A DNA stretch of 64,000 nucleotides. It comes from Massilia sp. HP4. GTDB lineage: Bacteria > Pseudomonadota > Gammaproteobacteria > Burkholderiales > Burkholderiaceae_D. The notes beneath the pieces are model-generated. The model did no database searches. It was not told the origin of the DNA and saw only the letters and a program-made list of their open reading frames with translations. The stretch lies in contig NZ_STGG01000057.1 in assembly GCF_005222695.1 (NCBI RefSeq), positions 124,001 through 188,000 of the forward strand. The letters are read 5' to 3'. Below, in pieces: positions 27,371-36,502 of the stretch. Within the stretch, counting starts at the first letter, position 1. Each line of letters opens with the position of its first letter. Position numbers and translations under genes: made by a program.

Positions 27371-28759
27371 TCAGAACCGGAAATAGAGGAAGGGATTATA
27401 GGTTCCGCTCGCGAGCGCGCAGGCACACAAGGCGACGCTGGCCGCAGCCAGCGGCAAGTAGCGCCAGCGGCCAAGGCTGTAGCGGCGCACGAAACCGCCC
27501 GGCGCATGGCCGGTCGGCAGCAGCGCGCCCATCAGGCCGATGGCGATGGCGGTCAGTTCGAGCGACGCGATCTCGGCCTGCCATGGGTGGCCGAGCGGAT
27601 TGGCGCTGGCGCCGGCCAGCGCAGTGAAATAGGTCAGCGCCGAATCGGCATCCGGCGCCCGGAACCACACCCAGCCCAGCATCACCAGCACCAGGGTCCA
27701 GGCCTGGGCCAGCACGCGCGGCAGGCGGTCCAGGCCCCTATGCAGGCCCATGCGCTCGACGATCAGCCAGGCGCCATGCCAGCAACCCCAGATCACGAAG
27801 GTCCAGGCCGCGCCATGCCACAGGCCGCACAGCAGGAACACGAGGCCCAGATTGATATAGGTGCGCAGCGGGCCGCGCCGATTGCCGCCGAGCGGGATGT
27901 ACAGGTAGTCGCGGAACCAGGTCGACAGGCTGATGTGCCAGCGCTGCCAGAATTCGGTCATCGAGCGCGCCGAATACGGGCGGTCGAAGTTGGGTGGGAA
28001 GGAAAAGCCCAGCATATGGGCCAGGCCGATCGCCATATTCGAGTAGCCGCAGAAGTCATAATAGATCTGCAAGGTGTAGCACAGCAGGCCGAGCCAGGCC
28101 GTGGGGGCCGACAGGTCGGCGTGCACGGCATCGAACAGGCGATCGGCCGGCAGCGCCAGGGTATTGGCGATCAGGACTTTTTGCGCCAGGCCGAGGGCGA
28201 AGATCTGGAAGCCGGCCAGCATGCGCTCATTGGTGATCGTGCGCTTGCCCATCTCGCCCGCGATCTGGCGGTAGCGCACGATCGGGCCGGCGATCAGCTG
28301 CGGGAACAGGGCTTTATAGGTCGCGAAGCGCAAGAAGCTGGACTGGGCCGTGACTTCGCCCCGGTAGACGTCGACCAGGTAGGAGATGCCCTGGAAGGTA
28401 AAGAAGGAAATCCCGAGCGGCAGGGTGATGTGCGGCACCGGGAAATCGGCGGCGGTGGCGGTCCGAACAGCCTGGGCCAGGAAGCCGGCGTACTTGAACC
28501 AGGCCAGCAGGGCCAGGTTGACCGTCACGCCGGCCGCCAGCCAGGCCCTGGCACGGTCGCGGTCGCGCGCGATCGCCATGCCGGCGCCGTAGTTGAGCAG
28601 CGCCGACAGCATCAGCAGCAGCACGAAGCCCGGCTCGCCCCAGGCATAGAAGACCAGGCTGCCCAGCAGCAGGATGGCGTTCTTCCAGGGCAGCAGGTAA
28701 TACAGCGCCAAAAAGACCGGGAGGAAAAAGAACAGGAAGACGATGGAGGAGAAAAGCAT
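27371..28759 (-). CDS. MBOAT family O-acyltransferase, AlgI-like
   Basis: A 462-aa polytopic membrane protein that passes acetyl groups across the inner membrane to a periplasmic transferase. It starts MLFSSIVFLFFFLPVFLALY as in AlgI. LPLGISFFTFQGISYLVDVY, FPQLIAGPIVRY and YDFCGYSNMAIG are classic MBOAT/AlgI blocks, and the catalytic histidine is in GLWHGAAWTFVIWG. The ATG at 28759 matches the family start, although its ribosome site is weak. It has its own promoter (28814-28842) and leads a two-gene unit with the AlgJ-like gene. Confidence 0.88.
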   Translation of the reverse strand: MLFSSIVFLFFFLPVFLALYYLLPWKNAILLLGSLVFYAWGEPGFVLLLMLSALLNYGAGMAIARDRDRARAWLAAGVTVNLALLAWFKYAGFLAQAVRTATAADFPVPHITLPLGISFFTFQGISYLVDVYRGEVTAQSSFLRFATYKALFPQLIAGPIVRYRQIAGEMGKRTITNERMLAGFQIFALGLAQKVLIANTLALPADRLFDAVHADLSAPTAWLGLLCYTLQIYYDFCGYSNMAIGLAHMLGFSFPPNFDRPYSARSMTEFWQRWHISLSTWFRDYLYIPLGGNRRGPLRTYINLGLVFLLCGLWHGAAWTFVIWGCWHGAWLIVERMGLHRGLDRLPRVLAQAWTLVLVMLGWVWFRAPDADSALTYFTALAGASANPLGHPWQAEIASLELTAIAIGLMGALLPTGHAPGGFVRRYSLGRWRYLPLAAASVALCACALASGTYNPFLYFRF

Positions 28760-28813
28760 CTGGATGGGCGCGCATGGACGACAGCGACGCGCCATCGATT
28801 CAACCTGCGCCGT

Positions 28814-28842
28814 ATTGTAGGAACTATATTACTGAAAGACAA
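28814..28842 (-). promoter_or_regulatory. promoter of the AlgI/AlgJ-like pair
   Basis: On the minus strand TTGTCT (28842-28837), 17 bp, TACAAT (28819-28814): a good sigma-70 promoter. Transcription would start near 28807, about 48 nt before the MBOAT start codon. Not tested. Confidence 0.6.
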
Positions 28843-28940
28843 GTTGAGACATCGACGACGTGGCGCGCCCGGCGGCTACGCGACGCATTCGTTATCAGTC
28901 CGGCATTGCAAACCGCCCCCACTGTGGTATGGTCCCGGAA

Positions 28941-29432
28941 ATGTCGTCCCTTCCTCTCAACCGGCCCTTCCACATCTTCGGCACCAGTACCCGGAAGACG
29001 TCGCACGCCGCTACCGATTTCCTGCGCGCCAACGACCGCATGGCCAGCCTGCTGCCGGCGGTGGGCCGCATGGCGCGCCTGCAGGCCGATTGCGCGGCGG
29101 CGCTGCCGGCCATCTTCCATAACTGCGATGTGCTGTCGTTCCAGGAAGGGGTGCTGATCCTGGCCGTGCCCAGTTCGGCGCTGGCGGCCCGGCTCAAGCA
29201 GCTGCTGCCCAAGCTGCAGGCGACGCTGGTCGGGCGCGGCTGGCAGGTGGAATCGACGCGGATCAAACTGCAGGTCACGCGCGCCCTGCCCGACCGGCCC
29301 GAGATGCGCACGCTCGAACTGCCGCCGCGCGCGGTGCAGGCTTTCGAGGAACTGGCCGAATCGCTGCCCGAGACCAAGCAGAATCGCGACCTGGTGGCGG
29401 CGCTCAGGGCGCTGGCGGCGAAGAGGAAATAA
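28941..29432 (+). CDS. DUF721 (DciA-like) protein
   Basis: A 163-aa DUF721 protein. The core (LLPAVGRMARLQADCAAALP, then VLSFQEGVLILAVPSSALAARLKQ) is the KH-like domain of DciA, the ancestral loader of the replicative helicase DnaB. The C-terminal third is divergent. I take ATG 28941; an in-frame ATG at 28929 adds four residues. It is divergent from the MBOAT gene and convergent with lpxC (15 bp apart). In related bacteria this gene lies between lpxC and secA, which holds here apart from the inserted acetylation pair. Whether it loads helicase in this organism is inferred from the family. Confidence 0.8.
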   Translation: MSSLPLNRPFHIFGTSTRKTSHAATDFLRANDRMASLLPAVGRMARLQADCAAALPAIFHNCDVLSFQEGVLILAVPSSALAARLKQLLPKLQATLVGRGWQVESTRIKLQVTRALPDRPEMRTLELPPRAVQAFEELAESLPETKQNRDLVAALRALAAKRK

Positions 29433-29447
29433 GCGCGGGCGCGCGGA

Positions 29448-30383
29448 TCAGCTCTGCGCCCACTCCCGCGTCATTTGCCGCACATACGACGGCGGCGCCG
29501 TGCCCAGCTCGTCGAAGGTCACGATCTCATATGAATCAGGCTGGGCCAGCAGCGCGCGCAGCAGGTCGTTATTGAGCGCATGCCCCGATTTGTGCGCCGT
29601 ATAGCTGGCCAGCAGCGGATGGCCGACCAGGTACAGGTCGCCGATCGCGTCCAGGATCTTGTGACGCACGAATTCGTCGTCGTAGCGCAGGCCGTCAGTG
29701 TTCAGGATACGGTATTCGTCCATCACGATCGCGTTCTCGAACGAGCCGCCGCGCGCCAGGCCCATGCCGCGCAGGCTTTCGACGTCTTGCATGAAGCCGA
29801 AGGTACGCGCGCGCGCCACGTCGCGCACATAGGTGATGTCGCCGAAGTCGACGGTCGCGCGCTGCATGGTGCCGTCCACCGCCGGGTGGTTGAATTCGAT
29901 GAAGAAGTCGAGCTTGTAGCCGTTGTGCGGCGACAGGCGCGCCCATTTCTCGCTGGCGCCCGAGCCCTGGCGCACTTCGACGTCTTTCAGCACGCGGATG
30001 AATTTGCGCAGCGACGATTGCTCTTGAACGCCGGCCTGCTGCAGCAGGAACACGAAGGACGATGCCGAGCCGTCCATGATCGGGATCTCTTCGGCGGTGA
30101 CGTCGATGACCAGGTTGTCGATCCCGAGGCCGGCGCAGGCCGACATCACGTGCTCGACGGTCGAGACGCGGGCATTGTCCTTGATCAGCACCGAGGCCAT
30201 GCGGGTGTCGCCGACCACGTCGGCCGAGCTCGGGATGGCCACGATCGGGTCCAGGTCGACGCGGCGGAACACGATGCCGGTGTCGGGCGCGGCCGGGCGC
30301 AGGGTCAGTTCGACCTTGCGGCCGGAGTGCAGGCCGACACCCGTGGTGCGGACCAGTTCCTTGATGGTTCGTTGTTTCAGCAT
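29448..30383 (-). CDS. lpxC: UDP-3-O-acyl-N-acetylglucosamine deacetylase
   Basis: A 311-aa zinc deacetylase that commits UDP-acyl-GlcNAc to lipid A synthesis. It begins MLKQRTIKELVRTTGVGLHS at ATG 30383, the universal LpxC start. Zinc ligands are recognisable as STVEHVMSA (first His), RHKILDAIGD (His and Asp), and the general acid/base in TAHKSGHALNN. Length is normal. It lies downstream of the DMT transporter and peroxiredoxin genes that separate it from ftsZ. Confidence 0.97.
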   Translation of the reverse strand: MLKQRTIKELVRTTGVGLHSGRKVELTLRPAAPDTGIVFRRVDLDPIVAIPSSADVVGDTRMASVLIKDNARVSTVEHVMSACAGLGIDNLVIDVTAEEIPIMDGSASSFVFLLQQAGVQEQSSLRKFIRVLKDVEVRQGSGASEKWARLSPHNGYKLDFFIEFNHPAVDGTMQRATVDFGDITYVRDVARARTFGFMQDVESLRGMGLARGGSFENAIVMDEYRILNTDGLRYDDEFVRHKILDAIGDLYLVGHPLLASYTAHKSGHALNNDLLRALLAQPDSYEIVTFDELGTAPPSYVRQMTREWAQS

Positions 30384-30488
30384 GCGCCGATTATAGCCCA
30401 GCGTGTATCCGGACGCTGCGTGGACGCTGGCGCCTCCCTCGATTGGCCGGACCACGGTGGTGGACAAGCGACACAGGTGTTGGTCTAA

Positions 30489-31370
30489 CTACGGATGTTC
30501 GGCTTCGGTATGGTCTTTTTCGTGGCGAATCAGATACAAGCCGCTGCCGATGATGATGGCCGCGCCGATCAGGGTCCAGCTGTCGGGCAGCGCGCGCCAC
30601 AGCAGCCAGTCCAGGCCCACACCCCAGGCCAGGGCCGAGTACTCGAACGGCGCCACGCTCGACGCCTCGCCGCGCGAAAACGCTTCGGTGATGGCTAGTT
30701 GGCCGATGAAGCCCGACACCGCCAGGCCGCACAGCAGCGGGATCTCGGCGGCCGGTATCGGCACCCAGCCCGGCGCCGCCAGCAGGCCGGCGCCGAGCGC
30801 GATGAAGACGATCAGCCAGAACACCGTGTGTTCGCTGCGGTCGGTGCGCGCCAGCACCCGCACCGTGATCGCCGACACCGCATAGCAGGCGGCGGCCGCC
30901 AGCACCGACAGGCCGCCGATGGTGAGAAAACCGGCGCCGCTCGGGCGCAGCACCACCAGCACCCCGCCCAGCCCGACGCCGATCGCGACCCAGCGCGCCA
31001 GGTTGACGCGCTCCTTCAACAGCAGCACCGACATCGCGGTGATCAGGGCCGGCGCGATGAAGAAGATCGAATAGGCCTCGGCCAGCGACAGCTTCTTGAG
31101 GCCGAAGGCGAACAGGGCCAGCATCAGGATGCCGAGCACCCCGCGCAGCACGTGCATCGGCCAGCGCACCTGGAACATGCCCTTGAAGGCGCCGCGCCAG
31201 GCCACGTAGGCGGCAATCAGCGGCAGCGAACAGATGGCCCGCAACGCCGCCACCTGCAGCGCCGGATAGCGCGCCGCCAGCAGCTTCATCGCCGTGTCCA
31301 TCAGGGCGAACATGAAGACGGCGAGCAGCATCGCATAGATGCTATACAGGTTTCCGGATGGGCGCTTCAC
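30489..31370 (-). CDS. DMT-superfamily (EamA) transporter
   Basis: A 293-aa inner-membrane protein with about ten helices and two EamA domains; the inter-helix motif AEAYSIFFIAPALITAMSVL is typical of the family (RhaT/YdcZ-like drug or metabolite transporters). The start is GTG at 31370. It ends 105 bp upstream of lpxC and is on the same strand. Paralogous only at superfamily level to the transporter in the aga cluster. Substrate unknown. Confidence 0.8.
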   Translation of the reverse strand: MKRPSGNLYSIYAMLLAVFMFALMDTAMKLLAARYPALQVAALRAICSLPLIAAYVAWRGAFKGMFQVRWPMHVLRGVLGILMLALFAFGLKKLSLAEAYSIFFIAPALITAMSVLLLKERVNLARWVAIGVGLGGVLVVLRPSGAGFLTIGGLSVLAAAACYAVSAITVRVLARTDRSEHTVFWLIVFIALGAGLLAAPGWVPIPAAEIPLLCGLAVSGFIGQLAITEAFSRGEASSVAPFEYSALAWGVGLDWLLWRALPDSWTLIGAAIIIGSGLYLIRHEKDHTEAEHP

Positions 31371-31402
31371 GACAGGCTTTCTGATCGGTTATGGGAACAA
31401 AA

Positions 31403-31420
31403 ACGGCGCCGCAGCGCCGT
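31403..31420 (-). terminator. intrinsic terminator after the peroxiredoxin gene
   Basis: ACGGCGC (31403-31409) pairs with GCGCCGT (31414-31420) over a 4-nt loop; on the minus strand the stem is followed by TTTTTG. It lies 26 bp after the peroxiredoxin stop and just upstream of the DMT gene start. Confidence 0.75.
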
Positions 31421-31445
31421 TCATGGATGGCAGGCCGGGCGAAGG

Positions 31446-31949
31446 TCAGCCGAGCTTCTTGAGCATCGATTCGGCGCTCGAGGCGTCGATGCCCTTGGCG
31501 TCGATGTCCAGGGTCTTGACCACGCCATCCTCGACCAGCATCGAATAGCGCTTCGAGCGCGTGCCCATGCCGTGCGCCGAGAAATCGTTGTCCAGGCCCA
31601 GCGCCCGGGTGAAGGTGGCGTTACCGTCGGCCATCATGCGCACGATGCCGGTGGCCTTCTGGTCGCGGCCCCAGGCGCCCATCACGAAGGCGTCGTTGAC
31701 CGAGATGCACCAGATTTCGTCGACGCCCTTGGCGCGGATCTCGTCGGCGTGCTTGACGAAGCCCGGCACGTGCTGCACCGAGCAGCCCGGGGTGAAGGCG
31801 CCCGGCAGGCCGAAGATCACGATCTTCTTGCCCTTCACCAGATCCGCCACCTGGAAGGTGTTCGGGCCCAGGCTGCAGCCTTCGGTTTCGTTCTCGATGA
31901 ATTCCGCGAGGGTGCCTTCCGGCAGGCGCTCGCCGATCTGGATGCTCAT
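31446..31949 (-). CDS. peroxiredoxin (Prx5/AhpE-type, glutaredoxin-dependent-like)
   Basis: A 167-aa thiol peroxidase of the Prx5 group. The active-site motif LPGAFTPGCS puts the peroxidatic cysteine at C56; C25 and C81 are other cysteines, either of which could act as a resolving residue. Start ATG 31949 has AGGAG seven bases upstream. It reduces hydrogen peroxide and alkyl hydroperoxides. It stands alone between ftsZ and a DMT gene, with terminators on both sides (31403-31420, 32031-32054), so it has its own transcript. Confidence 0.92.
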   Translation of the reverse strand: MSIQIGERLPEGTLAEFIENETEGCSLGPNTFQVADLVKGKKIVIFGLPGAFTPGCSVQHVPGFVKHADEIRAKGVDEIWCISVNDAFVMGAWGRDQKATGIVRMMADGNATFTRALGLDNDFSAHGMGTRSKRYSMLVEDGVVKTLDIDAKGIDASSAESMLKKLG

Positions 31950-32030
31950 ATGTGCTCCTGTTGATGTTTTGTGAATCTTGCCATTATCGCTGATCCGGGT
32001 CGAGCGTGCTGGTCCCAGGCCTCGAGAAAC

Positions 32031-32054
32031 AAAAAGGCCAGCTTGCGCTGGCCT
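32031..32054 (-). terminator. ftsZ (dcw cluster) intrinsic terminator
   Basis: AGGCCAGC (32035-32042) pairs with GCTGGCCT (32047-32054) over TTGC. On the minus strand the stem runs straight into TTTTTGTTT. It lies 25 bp after the ftsZ stop and ends the dcw transcript. Confidence 0.88.
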
Positions 32055-32078
32055 CTTGCTTGCAACGACCCTGCCGGC

Positions 32079-33278
32079 TTAATCGGCCTGCTTGCGCAGG
32101 AAGGCAGGAATATCGTAGGTCTCGACGCCATTGCGCTGCATCGCCTGCACCTGCTCCGATGCCTGCTCGCGGCGCCACACGGCCGGCTGCTTCATGCCGC
32201 CCAGTGCGTCGGCGCTGGCCTTGCCCGCGGTCAGGCCGCCGGCCACCGCCGCCGCGCCCTGCATCACCGGCGCATCGTAGGTGCCGGTGCGCAGCTGCTG
32301 CTGCGGCTGGACCAGCTGGATCGACTTCTTGTTCTTGCCCAGGCCCGTCGCGACCACGGTCACGCGGATCTCGTCGCCCATTGCGTCGTCGTAGGCGATG
32401 CCCTGGGCGATCGAGGCGTCCGGCGCCGCGAAGGCGCGCACGGCGGCCATGACTTCCTTGATCTCCTTGCCTTTCAGGCCACGGCTGGCGGTCACATTGA
32501 CCAGCACGCCCTTGGCGCCCGACAGGTCGATGCCGTCCAGCAGCGGCGAAGCCACGGCCTGTTCGGCCGCGATGCGCGCGCGATCGACGCCGGCGGCGGT
32601 CGCGGTGCCCATCATGGCCTTGCCCTGCTCGCCCATGATGGTCTTGACGTCGTTGAAGTCGACGTTGATATGGCCCGGCACGTTGATGATCTCGGCAATG
32701 CCGGCCACCGCGTTGTTGAGCACATCGTCGGCGTGCTGCATCCAGTCGAGCATCGATTCGTCTTCGTAGATGTCTTCCAGTTTTTCATTGAGGATGACGA
32801 TCAGGGAGTCGACGTGCTTGGTCAGTTCTTCGAGGCCTTCCTCGGCCACGTCCATGCACTTCTGGCCTTCGTACGAGAACGGCTTGGAGACCACGGCCAC
32901 GGTCAGCGCGCCCATGGTCTTGGCCACTTCGGCCACGATCGGCGCGGCGCCGGTGCCGGTGCCGCCGCCCATGCCGGCGGCGATGAAGACCATGTGCGCG
33001 CCGCGCAGGGCATCTTCGATGCGCGAGCGCGACTGCTCGGCCAGCTGGCGGCCGACCTCGGGACGCATGCCTGCGCCCAGGCCCGAATCGCCGATCTGGA
33101 TGATGTTGTTGGCGCTCGAAACCGCCAGCGCCTGCGCGTCCGTGTTTGCGGCGATGAACTCGACACCGGACACACCTTTATTGATCATGTGCTGGACCGC
33201 GTTGCCGCCGGCGCCGCCGACGCCAACGACCTTGATCACGGTTCCCAGTGCTGCGTTATCGACCATATCGAACTCCAT
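32079..33278 (-). CDS. ftsZ: cell division GTPase FtsZ
   Basis: A 399-aa tubulin homologue that builds the Z-ring. The GTP-binding signature GGGTGTG is at residues 104-110, the N-terminal loop VVGVGGAGGNAV at 18-28, and the C-terminal peptide that binds FtsA, ZipA and ZapD appears as YDIPAFLRKQAD at the end. The ATG at 33278 has GGGAG eight bases upstream. The 159-bp gap to ftsA contains a TACAAT hexamer (33366-33361, minus strand) that could serve an ftsZ-specific promoter, common in other bacteria. Confidence 0.98.
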   Translation of the reverse strand: MEFDMVDNAALGTVIKVVGVGGAGGNAVQHMINKGVSGVEFIAANTDAQALAVSSANNIIQIGDSGLGAGMRPEVGRQLAEQSRSRIEDALRGAHMVFIAAGMGGGTGTGAAPIVAEVAKTMGALTVAVVSKPFSYEGQKCMDVAEEGLEELTKHVDSLIVILNEKLEDIYEDESMLDWMQHADDVLNNAVAGIAEIINVPGHINVDFNDVKTIMGEQGKAMMGTATAAGVDRARIAAEQAVASPLLDGIDLSGAKGVLVNVTASRGLKGKEIKEVMAAVRAFAAPDASIAQGIAYDDAMGDEIRVTVVATGLGKNKKSIQLVQPQQQLRTGTYDAPVMQGAAAVAGGLTAGKASADALGGMKQPAVWRREQASEQVQAMQRNGVETYDIPAFLRKQAD

Positions 33279-33437
33279 GATGAACTCCCTATTCTCAGAA
33301 TGCGGTTCCGGGGAAGAGGCCTTGGCGTTGCTGGTTCGCTGCCTCAAACCGGACACTGCGATTGTATGTAAAAACTTGTAATCCGTGATGAATTTTCGTT
33401 ACCTAAATTGTTACCAAGTGCTTTATTTGTGGCTGAT

Positions 33438-34670
33438 TCAGAAGTTCCCAGCGATCCACTCCTTCATTCGTTGCCAAACTGCCTTCACTGATCCGTCCTG
33501 GCGCGTGACGATGTGTCCACGCAGGTACTGCTTCTTCGCTTCGAGCAGCAGGCCAAGCACCGTCGCATAGCGCGGGCTGCGCACCACGTCGGCCAGCTGG
33601 CCGCGATAGTCCGGCGTGCCAAGGCGCGCGGGCTTGAGGAAGATGTCTTCCGCCATCTCGATCATGCCCGGCATGATCGAGCTGCCGCCTGTCAGCACGA
33701 TGCCCGAGGACAGCACGCCTTCGTAGCCCGATTCGCGCACGGCCTGGTGGACCATGGCGAACAGTTCTTCCACCCGGGGCTCGATCACGGCTGCAAGGGC
33801 CTGGCGCGACAATGCGCGTGGGCCGCGGTCGCCGAGACCTGGCACTTCGAGTGTCTCGCCCGGATCGGCCAATACCTGCTTGGCCACGCCGTAGCGGATC
33901 TTGATGTCCTCCGCCTCGCCGGTCGGCGTGCGCAAGGCCATTGCGATGTCACTGGTGATCTGGTCGCCGGCGATCGGGATGACCGCCGTGTGGCGGATCG
34001 CGCCGTCCGAGAACACCGCGATGTCGGTGGTGCCGCCGCCGATGTCGATCAGGACCACGCCCAGTTCTTTTTCGTCGACCGTCAGCACCGCGTCGGCGGA
34101 CGCCATCGGCTGCAGGATCAGGTCCGAGACCTCGAGCCCGCAACGGCGCACGCACTTTACAATATTTTGTACCGCGGATACCGCACCGGTGACAATGTGC
34201 ACCCGTACTTCCAGTCGAATGCCGCTCATGCCGATCGGCTCGCGCACGTCTTCCTGGTTGTCGACGATGAATTCCTGCGGCACCGTATGCAGCAATTGCT
34301 GGTCGGTCGGGATGTTGACCGCCTTCGCGGTCTCGATCACGCGCGCCACGTCGGTGGCCGTCACTTCCTTGTCCTTGATCGCCACCATCCCGCTCGAATT
34401 GAACGAGCGGATATGGCTGCCGGCGATGCCAGCGTAGACGTTGCGGATCTTGCAGTCCGCCATCAGCTCGGCTTCTTCGAGCGCGCGCTGGATCGATTCG
34501 ACCGTGGCCTCGATATTGACGACCACGCCCTTCTTCAATCCTTTCGACTCGTGCTGACCCAGCCCGATCACCTCGTGGCGTCCGTCGGACATCACCTCGG
34601 CGACCACGGCCACCACCTTGGAGGTGCCGATGTCGAGGCCGACGATCAGGTTTTTCGCGTCTTTTGTCAT
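33438..34670 (-). CDS. ftsA: cell division protein FtsA
   Basis: A 410-aa actin-like protein that anchors FtsZ to the membrane. The phosphate-1 motif is NLIVGLDIGTSKVVAVVAEV near residue 8, the 1C domain follows, phosphate-2 is VVLIDIGGGTTDIAVF and the adenosine motif is GIVLTGGSSIMPG. The last residues (MKEWIAGNF) form the usual amphipathic membrane-binding helix. It starts 14 bp after ftsQ. Confidence 0.98.
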   Translation of the reverse strand: MTKDAKNLIVGLDIGTSKVVAVVAEVMSDGRHEVIGLGQHESKGLKKGVVVNIEATVESIQRALEEAELMADCKIRNVYAGIAGSHIRSFNSSGMVAIKDKEVTATDVARVIETAKAVNIPTDQQLLHTVPQEFIVDNQEDVREPIGMSGIRLEVRVHIVTGAVSAVQNIVKCVRRCGLEVSDLILQPMASADAVLTVDEKELGVVLIDIGGGTTDIAVFSDGAIRHTAVIPIAGDQITSDIAMALRTPTGEAEDIKIRYGVAKQVLADPGETLEVPGLGDRGPRALSRQALAAVIEPRVEELFAMVHQAVRESGYEGVLSSGIVLTGGSSIMPGMIEMAEDIFLKPARLGTPDYRGQLADVVRSPRYATVLGLLLEAKKQYLRGHIVTRQDGSVKAVWQRMKEWIAGNF

Positions 34671-34684
34671 TGCTGTTCGCCTGC

Positions 34685-35524
34685 TCAGATTTGCTTGGTT
34701 GTTTTATTGGGTGTTGCTTGCTTGCTTGATTCTTTTGGCTTCTTGGCCGCCTTGACCGGCTTGGTCGCATCCGCCGGCACCGTGAGTGCCGCCGACGACA
34801 AGGCCAGCCCGTTCGGATAGCGCATATCGATGGTATCGATACGGCCCTCCTGCAGCCGGGCCACCAGCTGCGGATAGACGCCGACCAGGCGCTGCACGCG
34901 ACGGCGCAGCGTGTTGCGGTCCTGCTCGCGCCCCAGTGCGACGCTCATGCCGTTGTCCAGCTTCACGGTCCAGGCATACCGGTTCGACAGCGACAGCTCC
35001 TGCGGCACCAGCTCCACCTGCGCGAACGCCGTACGCAGTTCGTTGAAACGGGCCAGTACTTCCTTCTCGCTGCCGACCGGGCCATCGAAGGCCGGCAGCG
35101 CCTGCTCGTCCTCGGTCTCGGCCACGTTGGCGGTGAACACATCGCCCTTCACCGACAGCAGGCGGCCATCCTCTCCCCAGGTGCCCAGGGCCTCGTGTTC
35201 CTCGACCTCGACCACCAGCGCATTGGGCCACTCGCGGCGCACCGTGGCGCGCCGGACCCAGGGCACGGTCTCGAAGGTGGCGCGCACCTGCTCCAGGTTC
35301 GCGGTGAAGAAGTTGCCGCGAATCTTGCCCAGCACGCCGTTGCGCACCGTCAGCTCGTTCACGTGCTTCAACTCGATCCCGTACATGCTCTCCACCGTCA
35401 CCGAGCCGATCGAAAACATCGGGCGCTGCGACAGCCACCACACGCCCGAGATCAAGGCGGCGAGCACCGTCAGCGCCGTCAGGAAACTGGCGGTCGAGTT
35501 GAGGGCGCGGACGTCATGCCACAT
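34685..35524 (-). CDS. ftsQ: cell division protein FtsQ
   Basis: A 279-aa bitopic divisome protein. A short cytoplasmic tail precedes one membrane helix (about residues 13-32), then the POTRA domain (FSIGSVTVESMYGIELKHVN) and the beta domain that binds FtsB/FtsL (VRRATVRREWPNALVVEVEEH). The C-terminus is an unusual lysine-rich tail, KAAKKPKESSKQ through KTTKQI, coded by AT-richer DNA than the surroundings. It starts 6 bp after ddlB. Confidence 0.95.
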   Translation of the reverse strand: MWHDVRALNSTASFLTALTVLAALISGVWWLSQRPMFSIGSVTVESMYGIELKHVNELTVRNGVLGKIRGNFFTANLEQVRATFETVPWVRRATVRREWPNALVVEVEEHEALGTWGEDGRLLSVKGDVFTANVAETEDEQALPAFDGPVGSEKEVLARFNELRTAFAQVELVPQELSLSNRYAWTVKLDNGMSVALGREQDRNTLRRRVQRLVGVYPQLVARLQEGRIDTIDMRYPNGLALSSAALTVPADATKPVKAAKKPKESSKQATPNKTTKQI

Positions 35525-35530
35525 CTGTTC

Positions 35531-36499
35531 TTATCCTTTTGCCTTCTGGCCCATCTTGAGCCGCGCCGAGCGCAGGATCTCGACGCACAGGTCTTCGTAG
35601 CCGATGCCGACCGCGCGCGCCGCCATTGGCACCAGCGAATGGGTCGTCATGCCGGGCGAGGTATTCACCTCCAGCAGGAACGGACGCATATCGCTTTCGC
35701 GCACCAGCACGTCGACCCGGCCCCAGCCCTCGCAACCCAGGGCGCGGTAGGCGTTCACCGCGTGACGCTGGATCTCGTGGGTGAGTTCATCCGGCAACGG
35801 CGCCGGGCAGTGGTACACCGTGTCGTCGGTGAAGTACTTGTTCTGGTAGTCGTACTTGCCCTCCGGCGCCACGATCTCGACGATCGGCAGGGCGCGGGCG
35901 GCAGGGCCCTGCCCCAGCACGGCGACGGTGAACTCGCGGCCGGTGACGAATTCCTCGGCCAGCACCGACTCGTCCATGCTGGTCACCAGTGCCACCGCTT
36001 CCTTCAATTGGTCGGCCTGGGTCACCTTGGTGATGCCGATGCTCGAGCCTTCGAGCGGCGGCTTGACGATCAACGGCAGGCCGAGTTCGGCCACCACCGC
36101 GTCCAGGTCCGTGTTGGCGTCGATGGTCACGTAGCGCGGGGTCGGCACGTTCTCTTGCAGCCAGATCTTCTTGGTGGTGATCTTGTCCATGCCGACGCTG
36201 GACGCCATCACGCCGCTGCCGGTGTAGGGAATGCCGAGCAGCTCGAGGGCGCCCTGCAGGCTGCCGTCTTCGCCGAAACGGCCGTGCAGCGCGATGAACA
36301 CGCGGTCGAATTGTTGCGCGGCCAGCTCGGCCAGGCTTTGCGTGCCCGGGTCGAAGGCATGGGCGTCGATGCCGCGGCCCTGGAGCGCGGCCAGCACGCC
36401 GGCGCCGGAAATGAGCGAGATCTCGCGTTCGGCGGAGCGTCCGCCGAACAGCACGCCAACCTTGCCGAAAGCCGCTGCGTCAGGGATAGGAGTGGTCAC
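35531..36499 (-). CDS. ddlB: D-alanine--D-alanine ligase
   Basis: A 322-aa ATP-grasp ligase joining two D-alanines for the peptidoglycan pentapeptide. VGVLFGGRSAEREISLISG near residue 14, HGRFGEDGSLQG near 95, KPPLEGSSIGITKV and the metal-binding EVNTSPGMTTHSLVP are all present. The start codon is GTG at 36499, 3 bp after the murC stop. Typical dcw placement between murC and ftsQ. Confidence 0.97.
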   Translation of the reverse strand: MTTPIPDAAAFGKVGVLFGGRSAEREISLISGAGVLAALQGRGIDAHAFDPGTQSLAELAAQQFDRVFIALHGRFGEDGSLQGALELLGIPYTGSGVMASSVGMDKITTKKIWLQENVPTPRYVTIDANTDLDAVVAELGLPLIVKPPLEGSSIGITKVTQADQLKEAVALVTSMDESVLAEEFVTGREFTVAVLGQGPAARALPIVEIVAPEGKYDYQNKYFTDDTVYHCPAPLPDELTHEIQRHAVNAYRALGCEGWGRVDVLVRESDMRPFLLEVNTSPGMTTHSLVPMAARAVGIGYEDLCVEILRSARLKMGQKAKG

Positions 36500-36502
36500 G
36501 AT

